NCBI RefSeq assembly: GCF_014654675.1
Contig: NZ_BNBC01000016.1
Span: 1-64,000 of the forward strand
Direction: 5' to 3'
DNA: 64,000 bases
DNA from: Streptomyces spiralis
GTDB taxonomy: Bacteria; Actinomycetota; Actinomycetes; Streptomycetales; Streptomycetaceae
Shown here: positions 1-8,352 of the stretch, one piece after another
How positions within the stretch are numbered: position 1 is the stretch's first letter
Layout of the letters: each line of letters starts with the position of its first letter
The notes under the pieces: generated by a model
Told to the model about the DNA's origin: nothing
The model's input: only the letters and a program-made list of their open reading frames with translations
Database searches by the model: none
Position numbers and translations under genes: made by a program

Positions 1-89
1 AGCCCAACGGCAGCGGCAACAACTGGGGCGTGACCATCCAGAAGAACGGCAGCACCACCTGGCCCACGGTCACCTGCACCGCGAGCTGA
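1..89 (+). CDS. C-terminal end of a secreted carbohydrate-binding protein (partial)
   Basis: Only the last 28 codons are inside the window, read from base 3 to the TGA at 87-89. The peptide contains NNWGVTIQ, two Trp, and ends TVTCTAS. A Cys a few residues from the end with conserved Trp is typical of the last strands of CBM2-like cellulose/chitin-binding modules, where that Cys closes the domain disulphide. The rest of the protein lies to the left, so no catalytic domain can be named. It points toward the sensor-kinase operon on the opposite strand, so the two units converge. Confidence 0.5.
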   Translation, partial: PNGSGNNWGVTIQKNGSTTWPTVTCTAS

Positions 90-145
90 CACCCTGGTAG
101 GTCCGGCGCGGCGGCCCATGACCGCCGCGCCACGGCCGTCTCCGT

Positions 146-700
146 TCAGCCGGCCGGGCAGGCGACGTCCGTCCCGAGCGTCTTCCAGGTGGTGCCCACG
201 GCCCGGACCTCGACGTGCCCCGGCACCGCGCCCACGGTCCCCCGCGGGAACGGTGGCGTACCGGACCGTCGGGCCGCCGAGGGAAGGGCCGAGCTCCTGC
301 CGAGGACTCCTGAGACGGTGCAGGTGAGCTGTGCCATCGCCCGTGCGTCCAGGCGACCGACCCCGGCGGGGAAGCGGACGGTGACGACGTCCCCGTCCGT
401 GCTGACGTCGACGCGGCCCGGCACCGCGGGCAAAGCCGTGGCCAGGGTCCTGGCCTCGGCCGGGGTCGGCCCGGCGAGGAGCAGCCGCACGGCTGCCGCG
501 ACCGGGCTCTCGTCGCCGGGGGTCCGGCGCGGTACGGGGCGCAGGCCCGAGTCGGCCAGGAAGTAGACCGTGGTCCGCGCCGGGACACCGGTGGCCGGCG
601 GTCCGGCGCCGATGACGCCGGACGTGGGCACCCCGCAGCCCGCCACCGAGACAAGGGCGACGGCGACTCCGGCCCGGGCGGCCCTGAGGACGGCTGTCAC
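146..700 (-). CDS. GerMN-domain lipoprotein, third gene of a two-component operon
   Basis: A 184-residue protein with a lipoprotein signal: short basic start, hydrophobic run and lipobox VAGC at about residues 19-22. The mature part (about 40-135) looks like a GerMN (spore germination M / LpqB N-terminal type) domain, with TTVYFLAD, a region for choosing a number of charge-poor helices, and DVVTVRFP. Its start overlaps the stop of the sensor kinase by 4 bases, so the two are translationally coupled. GerMN proteins sit outside the membrane and are thought to bind envelope ligands. By analogy with MtrB-LpqB it may tune the kinase; this is inferred from gene order only. Confidence 0.75.
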   Translation of the reverse strand: MTAVLRAARAGVAVALVSVAGCGVPTSGVIGAGPPATGVPARTTVYFLADSGLRPVPRRTPGDESPVAAAVRLLLAGPTPAEARTLATALPAVPGRVDVSTDGDVVTVRFPAGVGRLDARAMAQLTCTVSGVLGRSSALPSAARRSGTPPFPRGTVGAVPGHVEVRAVGTTWKTLGTDVACPAG

Positions 701-2217
701 GCTCCGTTTCCCCCTTCTCGCCGGTCGTGGGTGGTGCCGGCAGTGGAGCCGCGGCGCCGCGGCAGTTCGACGGTGAAGACGGCGCCGCCGCCGGGACGGT
801 CGGCCGCCCGGATGCGCCCGCCGTGCAGGCGTATGTTCTCGGCGGTGATGGCCAGCCCCAGGCCGCTGCTCTCACTGCGGGTCCGGGCCGCGCTCGCCTT
901 GTAGAAGCGCTCGAAGATGTGCGGCAGGGCGGCCTGCGGGACACCGGGGCCCCGGTCGGTCACCGTGATGACGACCCACTCGTCCTCCGGCAGCTGCGCG
1001 CTGCCGGCCGTCAGGCGCAGTGTCACCGGCGGTGCGCCGTGCCGCAGCGCGTTGCCGACCAGATTCGCCACCACCACGTCCAGCCGGCGCGGGTCGACCC
1101 GGGCGCGCAGCGGGCCGTCCGGCAGCTCCGTCGTCACCTGGTCCGGCCAGCCGCGTGAGGCGAGGGTGCGTCGTACCGACTCGGCCACGTCGATGTCGTC
1201 GAGGGCCAGTTCGGCGGCGCCGGCGTCGAACCGGGAGATCTCCATGAGGTCGTCGACCAGCCGGGCCAGCCGTGACGTCTCCTCGCTGACGAGCCGTACC
1301 GCCTCGCCGGTGACGTCGTCCAGACGGGACGACCGCTCGTCGAGCACGTCGGTGACCGCCGTCATCGCGGCCAGGGGGGTGCGCAGTTCGTGGGAGACGT
1401 CCGCGGCGAAGCGGCGGGCCTGCGCCTCCATGCGGCGCAGCTCCGCCACCGACTGCTCCAGCGCGGCGGCGGTGTCGTTGAACGTTCTGGACAGCCCGGC
1501 CAGTTCGTCGGAGCCGCTGACCGCCAGCCGGGTGTCAAGGTGTCCCGCGGCCATCCTCCGGGCGGCCCGCCCCAGAGCGCGCACGGGGCGCAGCACGCCG
1601 CGTGCGACCAGGAGCGCGAGGAGCACGGCGAGGCCCAGCGCCGGCAGCATGGCCCGCTCGATCGCGGTGACCAGGGCGTTGACATAGAGCTGCTCGCTCT
1701 TCTGGGGGACCACGAGGTACAGCACGAGTCCCGACGGCGTGGGGGCCGTGGCGGCAGAGGTGCCGTAGCAGACGGGCAGCCCGACGACGAGGTACGCCCG
1801 CCCGTCCCGGCGCACCCGCTGGAAGACGGCGGCCGGCCGGGTGCGCACGGACCGCTGGAGTTCGGGGGACACCGCGTCGAAGCTGTCCTGCGGCCCGTAG
1901 ACGGCGCGCAGATCGCCGTAGGTGGCCAGGAAACGCCACTGCTGTGAGCGGTGGGTCCAGGCCAGCTCTCTCACCATGGAGTCCAGCTCCGACTGGCCGG
2001 GCCGGTCGGCGTACCCGGGCGCACGGGCGTCGACGCTGTCCCGGAACTCCCTGACCACCGCGTCCTGGCTCTGCTGGAGCACCCCGGTGCGCGCCTCGCG
2101 GAACGTCAGTGCGCCGGTGGTCAGGGCGCTGACCACGGCGACGACCGCGAACCCCACCACGAGGCGCAGCCGCAGGCCGCCGCGGAGGCCGGCACGTGCC
2201 TTTCCGGGGAACGTCAC
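697..2217 (-). CDS. Membrane sensor histidine kinase
   Basis: 506 residues. A first membrane helix lies at about 15-37, followed by an extracytoplasmic domain of about 150 residues and a second helix at about 190-210. A HAMP linker follows (RPVRALGRAARRMAAG). The HisKA box contains VSHELRTPL, with phospho-acceptor His at 276. The ATPase domain shows the N box (NLVGNALRHG, about 385-394), G1 (DRGPGVP) and GLGLAI. It therefore autophosphorylates and passes phosphate to the response regulator encoded just upstream, whose stop overlaps this start by 4 bases. The extracytoplasmic domain has no recognised ligand family. The same overlap couples it to the lipoprotein downstream. Confidence 0.92.
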   Translation of the reverse strand: MTFPGKARAGLRGGLRLRLVVGFAVVAVVSALTTGALTFREARTGVLQQSQDAVVREFRDSVDARAPGYADRPGQSELDSMVRELAWTHRSQQWRFLATYGDLRAVYGPQDSFDAVSPELQRSVRTRPAAVFQRVRRDGRAYLVVGLPVCYGTSAATAPTPSGLVLYLVVPQKSEQLYVNALVTAIERAMLPALGLAVLLALLVARGVLRPVRALGRAARRMAAGHLDTRLAVSGSDELAGLSRTFNDTAAALEQSVAELRRMEAQARRFAADVSHELRTPLAAMTAVTDVLDERSSRLDDVTGEAVRLVSEETSRLARLVDDLMEISRFDAGAAELALDDIDVAESVRRTLASRGWPDQVTTELPDGPLRARVDPRRLDVVVANLVGNALRHGAPPVTLRLTAGSAQLPEDEWVVITVTDRGPGVPQAALPHIFERFYKASAARTRSESSGLGLAITAENIRLHGGRIRAADRPGGGAVFTVELPRRRGSTAGTTHDRREGGNGA

Positions 2218-2903
2218 GACGACCGGAAGCAGTAGCCGAAGCCGCGCACGGTGTGGATGTAGCGTGGGGCGCCGCCCAGCTCGCCGAGCTTGCCGCGCAG
2301 CCGTTTGACGCAGGCGTCCACCAGGCGTATGTCCCCGTGGTAGCTGTGCTCCCAGACCGCTTCGAGCAGCTGCTGACGGCTCAGCACCTGACCCGGTGCC
2401 GCGGACAGCGCGAGCAGCAGCCGCAGTTCGGACGGGGCCAGGCCGACCGGTCGCCCCCGGTGCGTCACCAGCATTCCGGCCCGGTCGATGGTCAGGTCCC
2501 CGTGCGACTCGGTCCTGGGCCGCGCGACGCCGGAGGCCGGTGCGTCCAGCCTGCGCAGCAGCGCGCGCACCCGGGCCTCCAGAACGCGGGACTGGACCGG
2601 CTTGACCACGTAGTCGTCCGCCCCCGCCTCCAGGCCGACGATCATGTCGATGCTGTCCCCCTTGGCGGTCATCATGATGACGCCGACCTGCTCGCGCTCC
2701 CTGATCCGCCGGCAGACGTCGAGGCCGGGCATGCCGGGCAGCATGAGATCCAGTACGACCACGTCCGGGCGGAAGGAAACGAGGTGCTGCAGGCCCTCCT
2801 CGCCCGTCGAGGCGGCGACGACGTCGTGCCCGTGGTGACGCAGGGCGAGCTGAACACCCCGTCGCACCGCGGCGTCGTCTTCGATGAGCAGGATCCGGGG
2901 CAT
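2214..2903 (-). CDS. OmpR/PhoB-family response regulator
   Basis: 229 residues. The receiver domain has the acidic pair at residues 9-10, the phospho-acceptor Asp 52 (VVLDLMLPG), Thr 79 and Lys 101 (DDYVVKPV). The C-terminal winged helix (about 135-227) includes LAPSELRLLLAL and the wing VRGFGYCF. It is the first gene of a three-gene operon (regulator, kinase, GerMN lipoprotein), each overlapping the next by four bases. The operon is read away from the DUF3152 gene, and the 170-base divergent gap should hold both promoters. The target genes cannot be told from the sequence. Confidence 0.93.
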   Translation of the reverse strand: MPRILLIEDDAAVRRGVQLALRHHGHDVVAASTGEEGLQHLVSFRPDVVVLDLMLPGMPGLDVCRRIREREQVGVIMMTAKGDSIDMIVGLEAGADDYVVKPVQSRVLEARVRALLRRLDAPASGVARPRTESHGDLTIDRAGMLVTHRGRPVGLAPSELRLLLALSAAPGQVLSRQQLLEAVWEHSYHGDIRLVDACVKRLRGKLGELGGAPRYIHTVRGFGYCFRSS

Positions 2904-3077
2904 GTCGATCAGTATGTGCGGGCCATGGACGGCCGTGGCTGCCAGGTGCCCCCAGGCGGGAGAACTGTTACGAAAGGATCATATGAGGTGCCGTGCCCCA
3001 CGACCGGAGCACCCCCGTTATGATCTCGTGATCTTTCGGTCCAGGAGCCATCACATGCGGTCCTCAGCCTGGGCGCC

Positions 3078-3980
3078 ATGCCAGGAACCACCCTTCCTTC
3101 GTCCGGCGTTCCCGGATCGACCGGCGCGCGCGGCCGCCGCACCGCCCGCCGTGCCGCACGCCGCCGCGCCCACCGCCGTCGCCGTGGCTACGTCCTGTTC
3201 GCACTGGCCACGGCCTGCACGCTGGGCGTGGCGGCACTGAACGCGGGCGGGCGGGGCGGAGACGGCCCGCAGGCGGGGGCGGCCGCGACGAAGGGGCAGG
3301 AGCCCACGCCGTCCCCCCGGCGAACGGAGGGCCGCTCCACACCGACGCAGGAGGAGTCGGGAAGTCCGGAGACGGGGAACGTCTCGCCGAAGCCCTCGGG
3401 GACGCCGAAGGTCCTCCAGCACGGGAACGGGCAGTTCGAGACCGCCCAGGCGTCCGGAAAGGTGTACGGCAAGGGCACCCGGGTCCGGCGGTACATGGTC
3501 AAGGTCGAGCAGGGAACGGGCATCGCGGCCGACGAGGCGGCCCGGGAGATCGAGCGGATCCTCGCCGACGAACGAGGCTGGACCGCCGACGGGCGCGACG
3601 CGTTCCAGCTCGTCTCCCGGCAGCCGTACGACTTCTTGATCGACATCGTCAGCCCCGACACCACGGACCGGATCTGCGCCGAGGGCGGACTGGACACCCA
3701 CGGCGAGGTCAATTGCGACGTCGGCCCCAAGGTGGTCGTCAACCTCAAACGCTGGCTCACGGGTTCACCCGAGTTCACGGGACCCGTCTCCGAGTACCGC
3801 GCGCTGATCATCAACCACGAGGTCGGACACCGCATAGGCCACGGCCACGAGACATGCCCCGGACCGGGCAGGCCCGCGCCGGCGATGATGCAGCAGATAT
3901 ACGGCCTCAAGGGCTGCAAGCCGAACGCCTGGCCCTACGACTCCGAAGGGCACTACCTCGGAGGACCGCAGGTGCCGTGA
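3078..3980 (+). CDS. DUF3152 membrane-anchored putative zinc metalloprotease
   Basis: 300 residues. A very basic N-terminus (rich in RR) precedes one membrane helix at about 39-55, then a long Ser/Pro/Thr-rich linker (about 57-115) and the DUF3152 domain to the end. The domain carries NHEVGHRIGHGHETC, an extended HExxHxxGH zinc motif, and several Cys likely in disulphides. The family is widespread in actinobacteria and is predicted to be a peptidase of the metzincin type facing the outside. No substrate is known. The start was taken at the ATG at 3078; earlier in-frame starts were not favoured because coding character fades upstream. Confidence 0.8.
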   Translation: MPGTTLPSSGVPGSTGARGRRTARRAARRRAHRRRRGYVLFALATACTLGVAALNAGGRGGDGPQAGAAATKGQEPTPSPRRTEGRSTPTQEESGSPETGNVSPKPSGTPKVLQHGNGQFETAQASGKVYGKGTRVRRYMVKVEQGTGIAADEAAREIERILADERGWTADGRDAFQLVSRQPYDFLIDIVSPDTTDRICAEGGLDTHGEVNCDVGPKVVVNLKRWLTGSPEFTGPVSEYRALIINHEVGHRIGHGHETCPGPGRPAPAMMQQIYGLKGCKPNAWPYDSEGHYLGGPQVP

Positions 3981-4257
3981 GTTGAGCCAGTCGTGCGGCG
4001 GGCTCAGCGCGCCGGTCCCGTCGGCCACTCCGCGCGGTGTCTTCAGCGAGGTCAGGAAGACGACGACGAGCGGGGCGGCACCATGAGCCGATAAACCGGT
4101 TTGTACGACGTGGTCCCTGTTCGACCGAGCGTGGAGGCGACGGTGCCGAGGGGCGGGAATGTCGTCGCGCACCGTGTCGCTGTTGGGCCGAACAGGTGAC
4201 ATGGCGTAAGAATTGGCTGATGCAAGCGGTCAGTGCGAGTCAGGTCAGGGGGAGCCG

Positions 4258-4647
4258 GTGAACAGTCACGACGTCACCGATGAACAGTGGGAGGGGCTCG
4301 CCCAGGTCGTCCCGTTGCGGGGCCGCGACGCCTGGCCCTCCGCGGTGAGCCACCGGGCGCTCCCGGAGGCGGAGACGGAGACGCGGCGCCGGTTCGTCGT
4401 GCTCAGGGTGAACGTGTTCGCGGACGCCCGTGATGTCGCCGAGACGCTGATGGCGGGCGTCCCGGTGCTCCTGGACCTCACCGGTGCCGAGACCGAGGTC
4501 GCCAAGCGGGTGCTGGACTTCAGCACCGGTGTCGTCTTCGGCCTGGCGAGCGGAATGCACCGGGTCGACCGGAACGTGTTCCTGCTGACGCCGGCCGGCA
4601 CCGAGGTGAGCGGGCTGATGGAGGGGGCGGCGGCTCCCGGGGCGTGA
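4258..4647 (+). CDS. sflB: SepF-like cell-division protein (SflB type)
   Basis: About 129 residues from a GTG at 4258, which has GGGGGA 4-9 bases upstream. An in-frame TTG at 4213 is less likely. The core (about 45-120) is the SepF fold: FVVLRVNVFADARDVAETL, then VPVLLDLTG and VLDFSTGVVFGL, ending in VFLLTPAG. SepF ties FtsZ to the membrane. Streptomyces has one full SepF beside ftsZ plus two shorter relatives, SflA and SflB, that work with the dynamins at sporulation septa. This copy lacks the N-terminal amphipathic helix and linker of full SepF and stands alone, not in the dcw cluster, which matches SflB (sepF3). Confidence 0.8.
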   Translation: MNSHDVTDEQWEGLAQVVPLRGRDAWPSAVSHRALPEAETETRRRFVVLRVNVFADARDVAETLMAGVPVLLDLTGAETEVAKRVLDFSTGVVFGLASGMHRVDRNVFLLTPAGTEVSGLMEGAAAPGA

Positions 4648-4665
4648 GCGGGGGCGGCGGGCTGC

Positions 4666-4681
4666 CGGGGGCCGTCCCCCG
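4666..4681. terminator. Short GC-rich hairpin after sflB
   Basis: CGGGGG, a 4-base loop and CCCCCG form a compact stem 20 bases after the sflB stop. No T run follows. It is a plausible but weak terminator. Confidence 0.4.
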
Positions 4682-4743
4682 ATCGTAGGAAGGAAGGCCG
4701 GGCGGAACGGTTCGCCCGTGCGGCCGGGTCCTACCGTCCGGGC

Positions 4744-6033
4744 ATGTCCGTGTTCTCGGCGTCCGCCATGTCCTTGTCCGAGCCGTCCTTGTCCGAGCCC
4801 CTGTCCGAGCGGTCCTCGCCTTCCCCTTCGCCCTCGCCCTCTCCCACGCCTTCCGCCGCGCCCCCGTCCGCGTCCCCGTCCCCGTCGCCCTCCCGTACGT
4901 CCCCGAGCCGGCCGGAGCGGCCGTGTGTCACCGAGCTGCGGCTGTCCGCCTTCGCCGCGCACCGCGGCGCCCGCTTCCCGCTCGGGCCGCTCACGCTTCT
5001 GGCCGGGCCCAGTGGCTGCGGCAAGACCAGTGCGCTCAGGGCGTACGAGGCGCTCGCCCGGCTCGGCGGTGGTGCGGCCCTCGACGAGGTGTTCCCCGAT
5101 CCGGGCGCCTGCGTTCCCGAACGCGCGCGGCCGGACGCCCAGCACCGCCGCGGATTCCGGATCGGCTGTACGGCGGACGGTCCCCACGGGCCGGTGCGGC
5201 TGGACCTGGCCGTGCAGGCGGAGCCCGGACTGCGCGTCGTGGGGGAGAGGCTGACGGTCGGCGGGCGCGTCCTGCTGGAGACGGCGCTGCGCGATCCGAG
5301 GCGCCGGGCGGTCCAGGCCACCTGGTACACGGCAGGCTCGACGGTCGTGACCAGGGAGGCGCTGCCCGACGACCGGCTCGGCACCGCGCTGTTGCCGTTG
5401 CGGGTCGCCGGGAAGACCGACGGGCAGCGGCAGGTGCTCGCCGCCGCCGAGCAGATGGTGGTCGCCCTGAGGTCGGTGTTCGTGTGCGAGCCGCGGCCCG
5501 CACGGATGCGGGGCCCGGCACCGGTCGGTACGGGACGTCTGATGCGCGGCTGCGACAACCTGGCCGCCGTGCTGCGGCGCACCCGGACCGAGTGCGGGCG
5601 GCGGCACGGACTGCTGGTGGAGGCGGTGCGCGCCGGATGCGCGGGGCCGGTGGTCGATGTGCTCGCCGAGCCGGTGGGCGACGGACGGGTGCGGGCGGTG
5701 CTGGACCGGGGGGACGGGGTGCGCACCGGGTTCGAGCGGCTGGGCGACGGCGAACTGCGGTACGCGGCACTGGCGTTGGTGCTGCTGACCGGCCCGGGGG
5801 TGCTGGACGTCGACCCGGTGGGCGAGGTGCCGGCGGCCCTGCAGACGCTGACGGTGCTCTGCGACGACTTCGGCACGGGGCTGGACCCCCGGCAGCGTGA
5901 CGAGTTGCTGCGGCTGGCGGCGCGGATGTGCGAACGCGGGCACATCCGCCTCACCGGCGCGGTGAGCGACGGGGCGTGGGCCGGTGAGGTGGGGGAGGCG
6001 GGGCAGGGGCGAGTGGTAGACCTGGTGCGGTGA
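4744..6033 (+). CDS. RecF/ABC-like P-loop ATPase with Ser-Pro-rich N-terminus
   Basis: 429 residues. Residues about 1-57 are low complexity: LSEP repeats followed by Ser-Pro and Pro-Ser runs. From about residue 60 an AAA-type P-loop core begins with TELRLSAFAAHRGARF, then the Walker A motif GPSGCGKTS at about 88-96. Near the end there is a D-loop-like region, with VLCDDFGTGLDP resembling a Walker B/D-loop of SMC- and RecF-type ATPases. FERLGDGELRYAALALVLL looks like a signature helix. No nuclease or TOPRIM domain is visible. Its stop overlaps the MazG start (GTGA at 6030-6033), so the two products are made together. The function is unknown; a role in nucleotide or DNA surveillance is only an inference. 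Confidence 0.75.
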   Translation: MSVFSASAMSLSEPSLSEPLSERSSPSPSPSPSPTPSAAPPSASPSPSPSRTSPSRPERPCVTELRLSAFAAHRGARFPLGPLTLLAGPSGCGKTSALRAYEALARLGGGAALDEVFPDPGACVPERARPDAQHRRGFRIGCTADGPHGPVRLDLAVQAEPGLRVVGERLTVGGRVLLETALRDPRRRAVQATWYTAGSTVVTREALPDDRLGTALLPLRVAGKTDGQRQVLAAAEQMVVALRSVFVCEPRPARMRGPAPVGTGRLMRGCDNLAAVLRRTRTECGRRHGLLVEAVRAGCAGPVVDVLAEPVGDGRVRAVLDRGDGVRTGFERLGDGELRYAALALVLLTGPGVLDVDPVGEVPAALQTLTVLCDDFGTGLDPRQRDELLRLAARMCERGHIRLTGAVSDGAWAGEVGEAGQGRVVDLVR

Positions 6034-6458
6034 CCGATCATCATGAGGAGCGTGGGGAGTCCGCGGGCCCCCGGAACACCGGCCTGGCCGGACTGCAGCG
6101 CCGGCTCGCGGAGTTCGCCGCCGCGCGCGACTGGCAGCCGTACCACACCCCGAAGAACCTGGTCGCCGCGCTCAGCGTGGAGGCGTCCGAACTGGTCGAG
6201 ATCTTCCAGTGGCTGACTCCGGAGGAGTCGACGCGGGTCATGGCCGACCCGGAGACCGCCCACCGCGTGCGCGACGAGGTGGCGGACGTCCTCGCGTATC
6301 TGCTGCAACTGTGCGAGGTGCTCGACGTGGATCCCCTGGCGGCGCTCTCGGCGAAGATCGACCGCAACGAGAGCAGATTCCCGGCCCCCGGCCGCACGAC
6401 GAGGACGGCGGAGGGCCGGGCGGACTCGGGAGGATCGGGAGACCCGAGCACCTCGTAG
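6030..6458 (+). CDS. MazG-like nucleotide pyrophosphohydrolase
   Basis: 142 residues starting at a GTG that overlaps the ATPase stop. All-alpha NTP-PPase signatures are present: the pair of metal-binding acidic motifs ASELVEIFQW (about 52-61) and DEVADVLAYLL (about 85-95), and KNLVAALSVEAS. These enzymes hydrolyse non-canonical or surplus (d)NTPs to the monophosphate and pyrophosphate. The size and WQPYHTPKNL motif match the short single-domain RS21-C6/dCTPase-like branch rather than the two-domain E. coli MazG. The last 25 residues are a variable tail. Coupling to an ATPase suggests a joint function. Confidence 0.85.
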   Translation: MTDHHEERGESAGPRNTGLAGLQRRLAEFAAARDWQPYHTPKNLVAALSVEASELVEIFQWLTPEESTRVMADPETAHRVRDEVADVLAYLLQLCEVLDVDPLAALSAKIDRNESRFPAPGRTTRTAEGRADSGGSGDPSTS

Positions 6459-6625
6459 GCCGCTGAGGCGCACCACGCCCGTCAGGTCGTCCGATCGCAT
6501 CGCCCGCACTCGCGATCTCGGTGGAATGGAACCCTCCGATATCACTCTCCGAAGTTGTCGCTCGGTCGAAATCGATTCGTTGTCCAGAGATTTCCGTCTT
6601 CCTCTGGCTTTTCATCACGTTCGGA

Positions 6626-6640
6626 GTCACTCTGGGTAGT
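6626..6640. promoter_or_regulatory. BldD-like operator upstream of the DUF6099 gene
   Basis: GTCACTCTGGGTAGT fits the published BldD consensus (nTnACnC(A/T)GnGTnAn) at 8 of 9 fixed positions, inside an inverted repeat TCACT-N6-AGTGA. It lies about 60 bases before the next gene, in an unusually AT-rich 244-base gap. BldD with c-di-GMP represses sporulation genes during growth. The match is by eye. Confidence 0.35.
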
Positions 6641-6702
6641 GAACAACGGAGTTCGGGCAGGCGTGCGAGAAGCGCGCACGTGGGGAGAGACGGGGGCAGC
6701 GC

Positions 6703-7176
6703 ATGGATGCGGTGCGGCTCATCCTGGCGAGCAGACGTGCCCTGGCGGGGAGTGGCGAGGCCCCCGTCATGCTGACCGAGGTGTGGCAGGCGCAGGCCCT
6801 GGCACAGGCGATAGGCAGCCGCCTCGCGGTCTCCGGACCGCCCGAGCTGCGGGGCGAGGCACTGGGACTGACCGAGTTGGCGGGCCGGGGCTGCGGGGTG
6901 CTGGACGCCCCCGAACTCGATCCCGGGGACCTACGGGCGGCCCAGCTCACCGAACTCGCCGACGCGCACGAGGTGTTGGTGGGCCTGGGCGGCCTGCTCG
7001 GCGAGGTCGGCATCGCCCTGGTCGGCATCGCCAGTTCCGCCGCCGACGAACGCACCTACTGGCAGTGCATGGAGGCGATCGACGCGGCCGACGAGTCCAG
7101 AGACCGGGTCCGCGAGATGCTGCGGAAGCTGGCCGCCCGGGAGGCGGCGGCGCTGCCGGAGCGGGAAGCGGGCTGA
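6703..7176 (+). CDS. DUF6099 family protein
   Basis: 157 residues, mostly alpha-helical and acidic, with no signal peptide or membrane helix. The pattern of Leu/Ala-rich helices and the SAADERTYWQCMEAIDAADE segment match what I recognise as the Streptomyces-specific DUF6099 family, which has no known role. The start is the ATG at 6703, preceded by a GGGAGAGACGGGGGCAG purine-rich stretch. It is monocistronic, since the following monooxygenase gene begins 68 bases after the stop. The AT-rich upstream region with a BldD-like site suggests developmental control. Confidence 0.65.
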   Translation: MDAVRLILASRRALAGSGEAPVMLTEVWQAQALAQAIGSRLAVSGPPELRGEALGLTELAGRGCGVLDAPELDPGDLRAAQLTELADAHEVLVGLGGLLGEVGIALVGIASSAADERTYWQCMEAIDAADESRDRVREMLRKLAAREAAALPEREAG

Positions 7177-7244
7177 CGAGGTTCACCCGGCGGGGCGGGC
7201 CGGGTGGCGCGGTGGGCGTGTCCGCCGGCGTGCAGGATGGAAGC

Positions 7245-8168
7245 ATGGATCTTCGCATCTTCACCGAGCCCCAGCAGGGGGCCACCTACGACACTCTGCT
7301 CGCCGTGGCCAAGGCCACCGAGGACCTCGGGTTCGACGCCTTCTTCCGGTCGGACCACTACCTGCACATGGGCGACGTGGACGGACTGCCCGGCCCCACC
7401 GACGCCTGGATCACCCTCGCCGGGCTCGCCCGCGAGACCAGGCGCATCCGGCTCGGCACCCTGATGACCGCCGCCACCTTCCGGCTGCCCGGTGTGCTCG
7501 CCGTCCAGGTCGCGCAGGTCGACCGGATGTCCGGCGGCCGGGTCGAACTGGGCCTGGGCGCCGGCTGGTTCGAGGCGGAGCACAGGGCGTACGGCATTCC
7601 GTTCCCGCAGGACAAGTTCGACCGTCTCGAGGAGCAGTTGGCGATCGTCACCGGCCTGTGGGCGACGGAGGCCGGCAAGACCTTCGACTTCCACGGAAGG
7701 CACTACGAGCTCGTCGACTCGCCCGCGCTGCCCAAGCCCGCCCAGGCGAAGATCCCGGTGCTCGTCGGCGGGCACGGCCCCACCCGCACCCCGCGGCTCG
7801 CCGCCCAGTACGCCGACGAGTTCAACATCCCGTTCGCCTCCGTCGAGGACAGCGAGCGGCAGTTCGGCCGGGTGCGGGCCGCCGCCGAGGCCGCCGGCCG
7901 CGGCGCCGACGACCTCATCTGCTCCAACGCGCTCGTCGTCTGCGTCGGCCGGGACGACGCGGAGGTCGCGCGCCGGGCCGCCGCGATCGGCCGCGAGGTG
8001 GACGAGCTGAAGGCCAACGGCCTGGCCGGCTCCCCGGCCGAGGTCGTCGACAAGATCGGCCGCTACGCCGGGATCGGTTCCCGGCGGATCTACCTCCAGA
8101 TCCTCGACCTGACCGACCTGGACCACCTGGAGCTGATCTCCTCCCAGGTGCAGTCGCAGCTGTCGTAG
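7245..8168 (+). CDS. LLM-class F420-dependent oxidoreductase
   Basis: 307 residues from the ATG at 7245 (GGATGG 6-11 bases upstream). It is a bacterial-luciferase-like TIM barrel with MDLRIFTEP at the start, GFDAFFRSDHYL (about 28-39), RLGTLMTAATFRLPGVLA, the RVELGLGAGWFEAEH motif (about 101-115) and IPVLVGGHGPTRTPRLAA (about 167-184). Such Streptomyces proteins normally use reduced coenzyme F420 rather than FMNH2 and oxidise or reduce diverse small molecules. The substrate is unknown. It is a single-gene unit closed by the strong hairpin downstream. Confidence 0.88.
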   Translation: MDLRIFTEPQQGATYDTLLAVAKATEDLGFDAFFRSDHYLHMGDVDGLPGPTDAWITLAGLARETRRIRLGTLMTAATFRLPGVLAVQVAQVDRMSGGRVELGLGAGWFEAEHRAYGIPFPQDKFDRLEEQLAIVTGLWATEAGKTFDFHGRHYELVDSPALPKPAQAKIPVLVGGHGPTRTPRLAAQYADEFNIPFASVEDSERQFGRVRAAAEAAGRGADDLICSNALVVCVGRDDAEVARRAAAIGREVDELKANGLAGSPAEVVDKIGRYAGIGSRRIYLQILDLTDLDHLELISSQVQSQLS

Positions 8169-8212
8169 CGCGACACCGGTGGCACGGCGCCGGTTGTACG
8201 GCACCGGTTGCC

Positions 8213-8249
8213 CCTCTCGGCCCGGAACAACTGTGTCCGGGCCGAGAGG
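8213..8249. terminator. Perfect 14-bp stem terminator after the LLM oxidoreductase gene
   Basis: CCTCTCGGCCCGGA and TCCGGGCCGAGAGG pair perfectly around a 9-base loop, 45 bases after the stop. No T run follows, which is normal in Streptomyces. Confidence 0.85.
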
Positions 8250-8352
8250 CACGCCCCCTGCAGTGGCCGACCCCCCGACCTGTGACAGGCCTGTGACCGG
8301 AACTATGGCTTCCGCCACAGTGGGGGACACGGCGCCCTGATGAGGTGACCGG

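Noticed and set aside
4213..4257. TTG-initiated longer form of sflB
   Set aside because: The extra 15 residues are not SepF-like and the GTG at 4258 has a better ribosome site.
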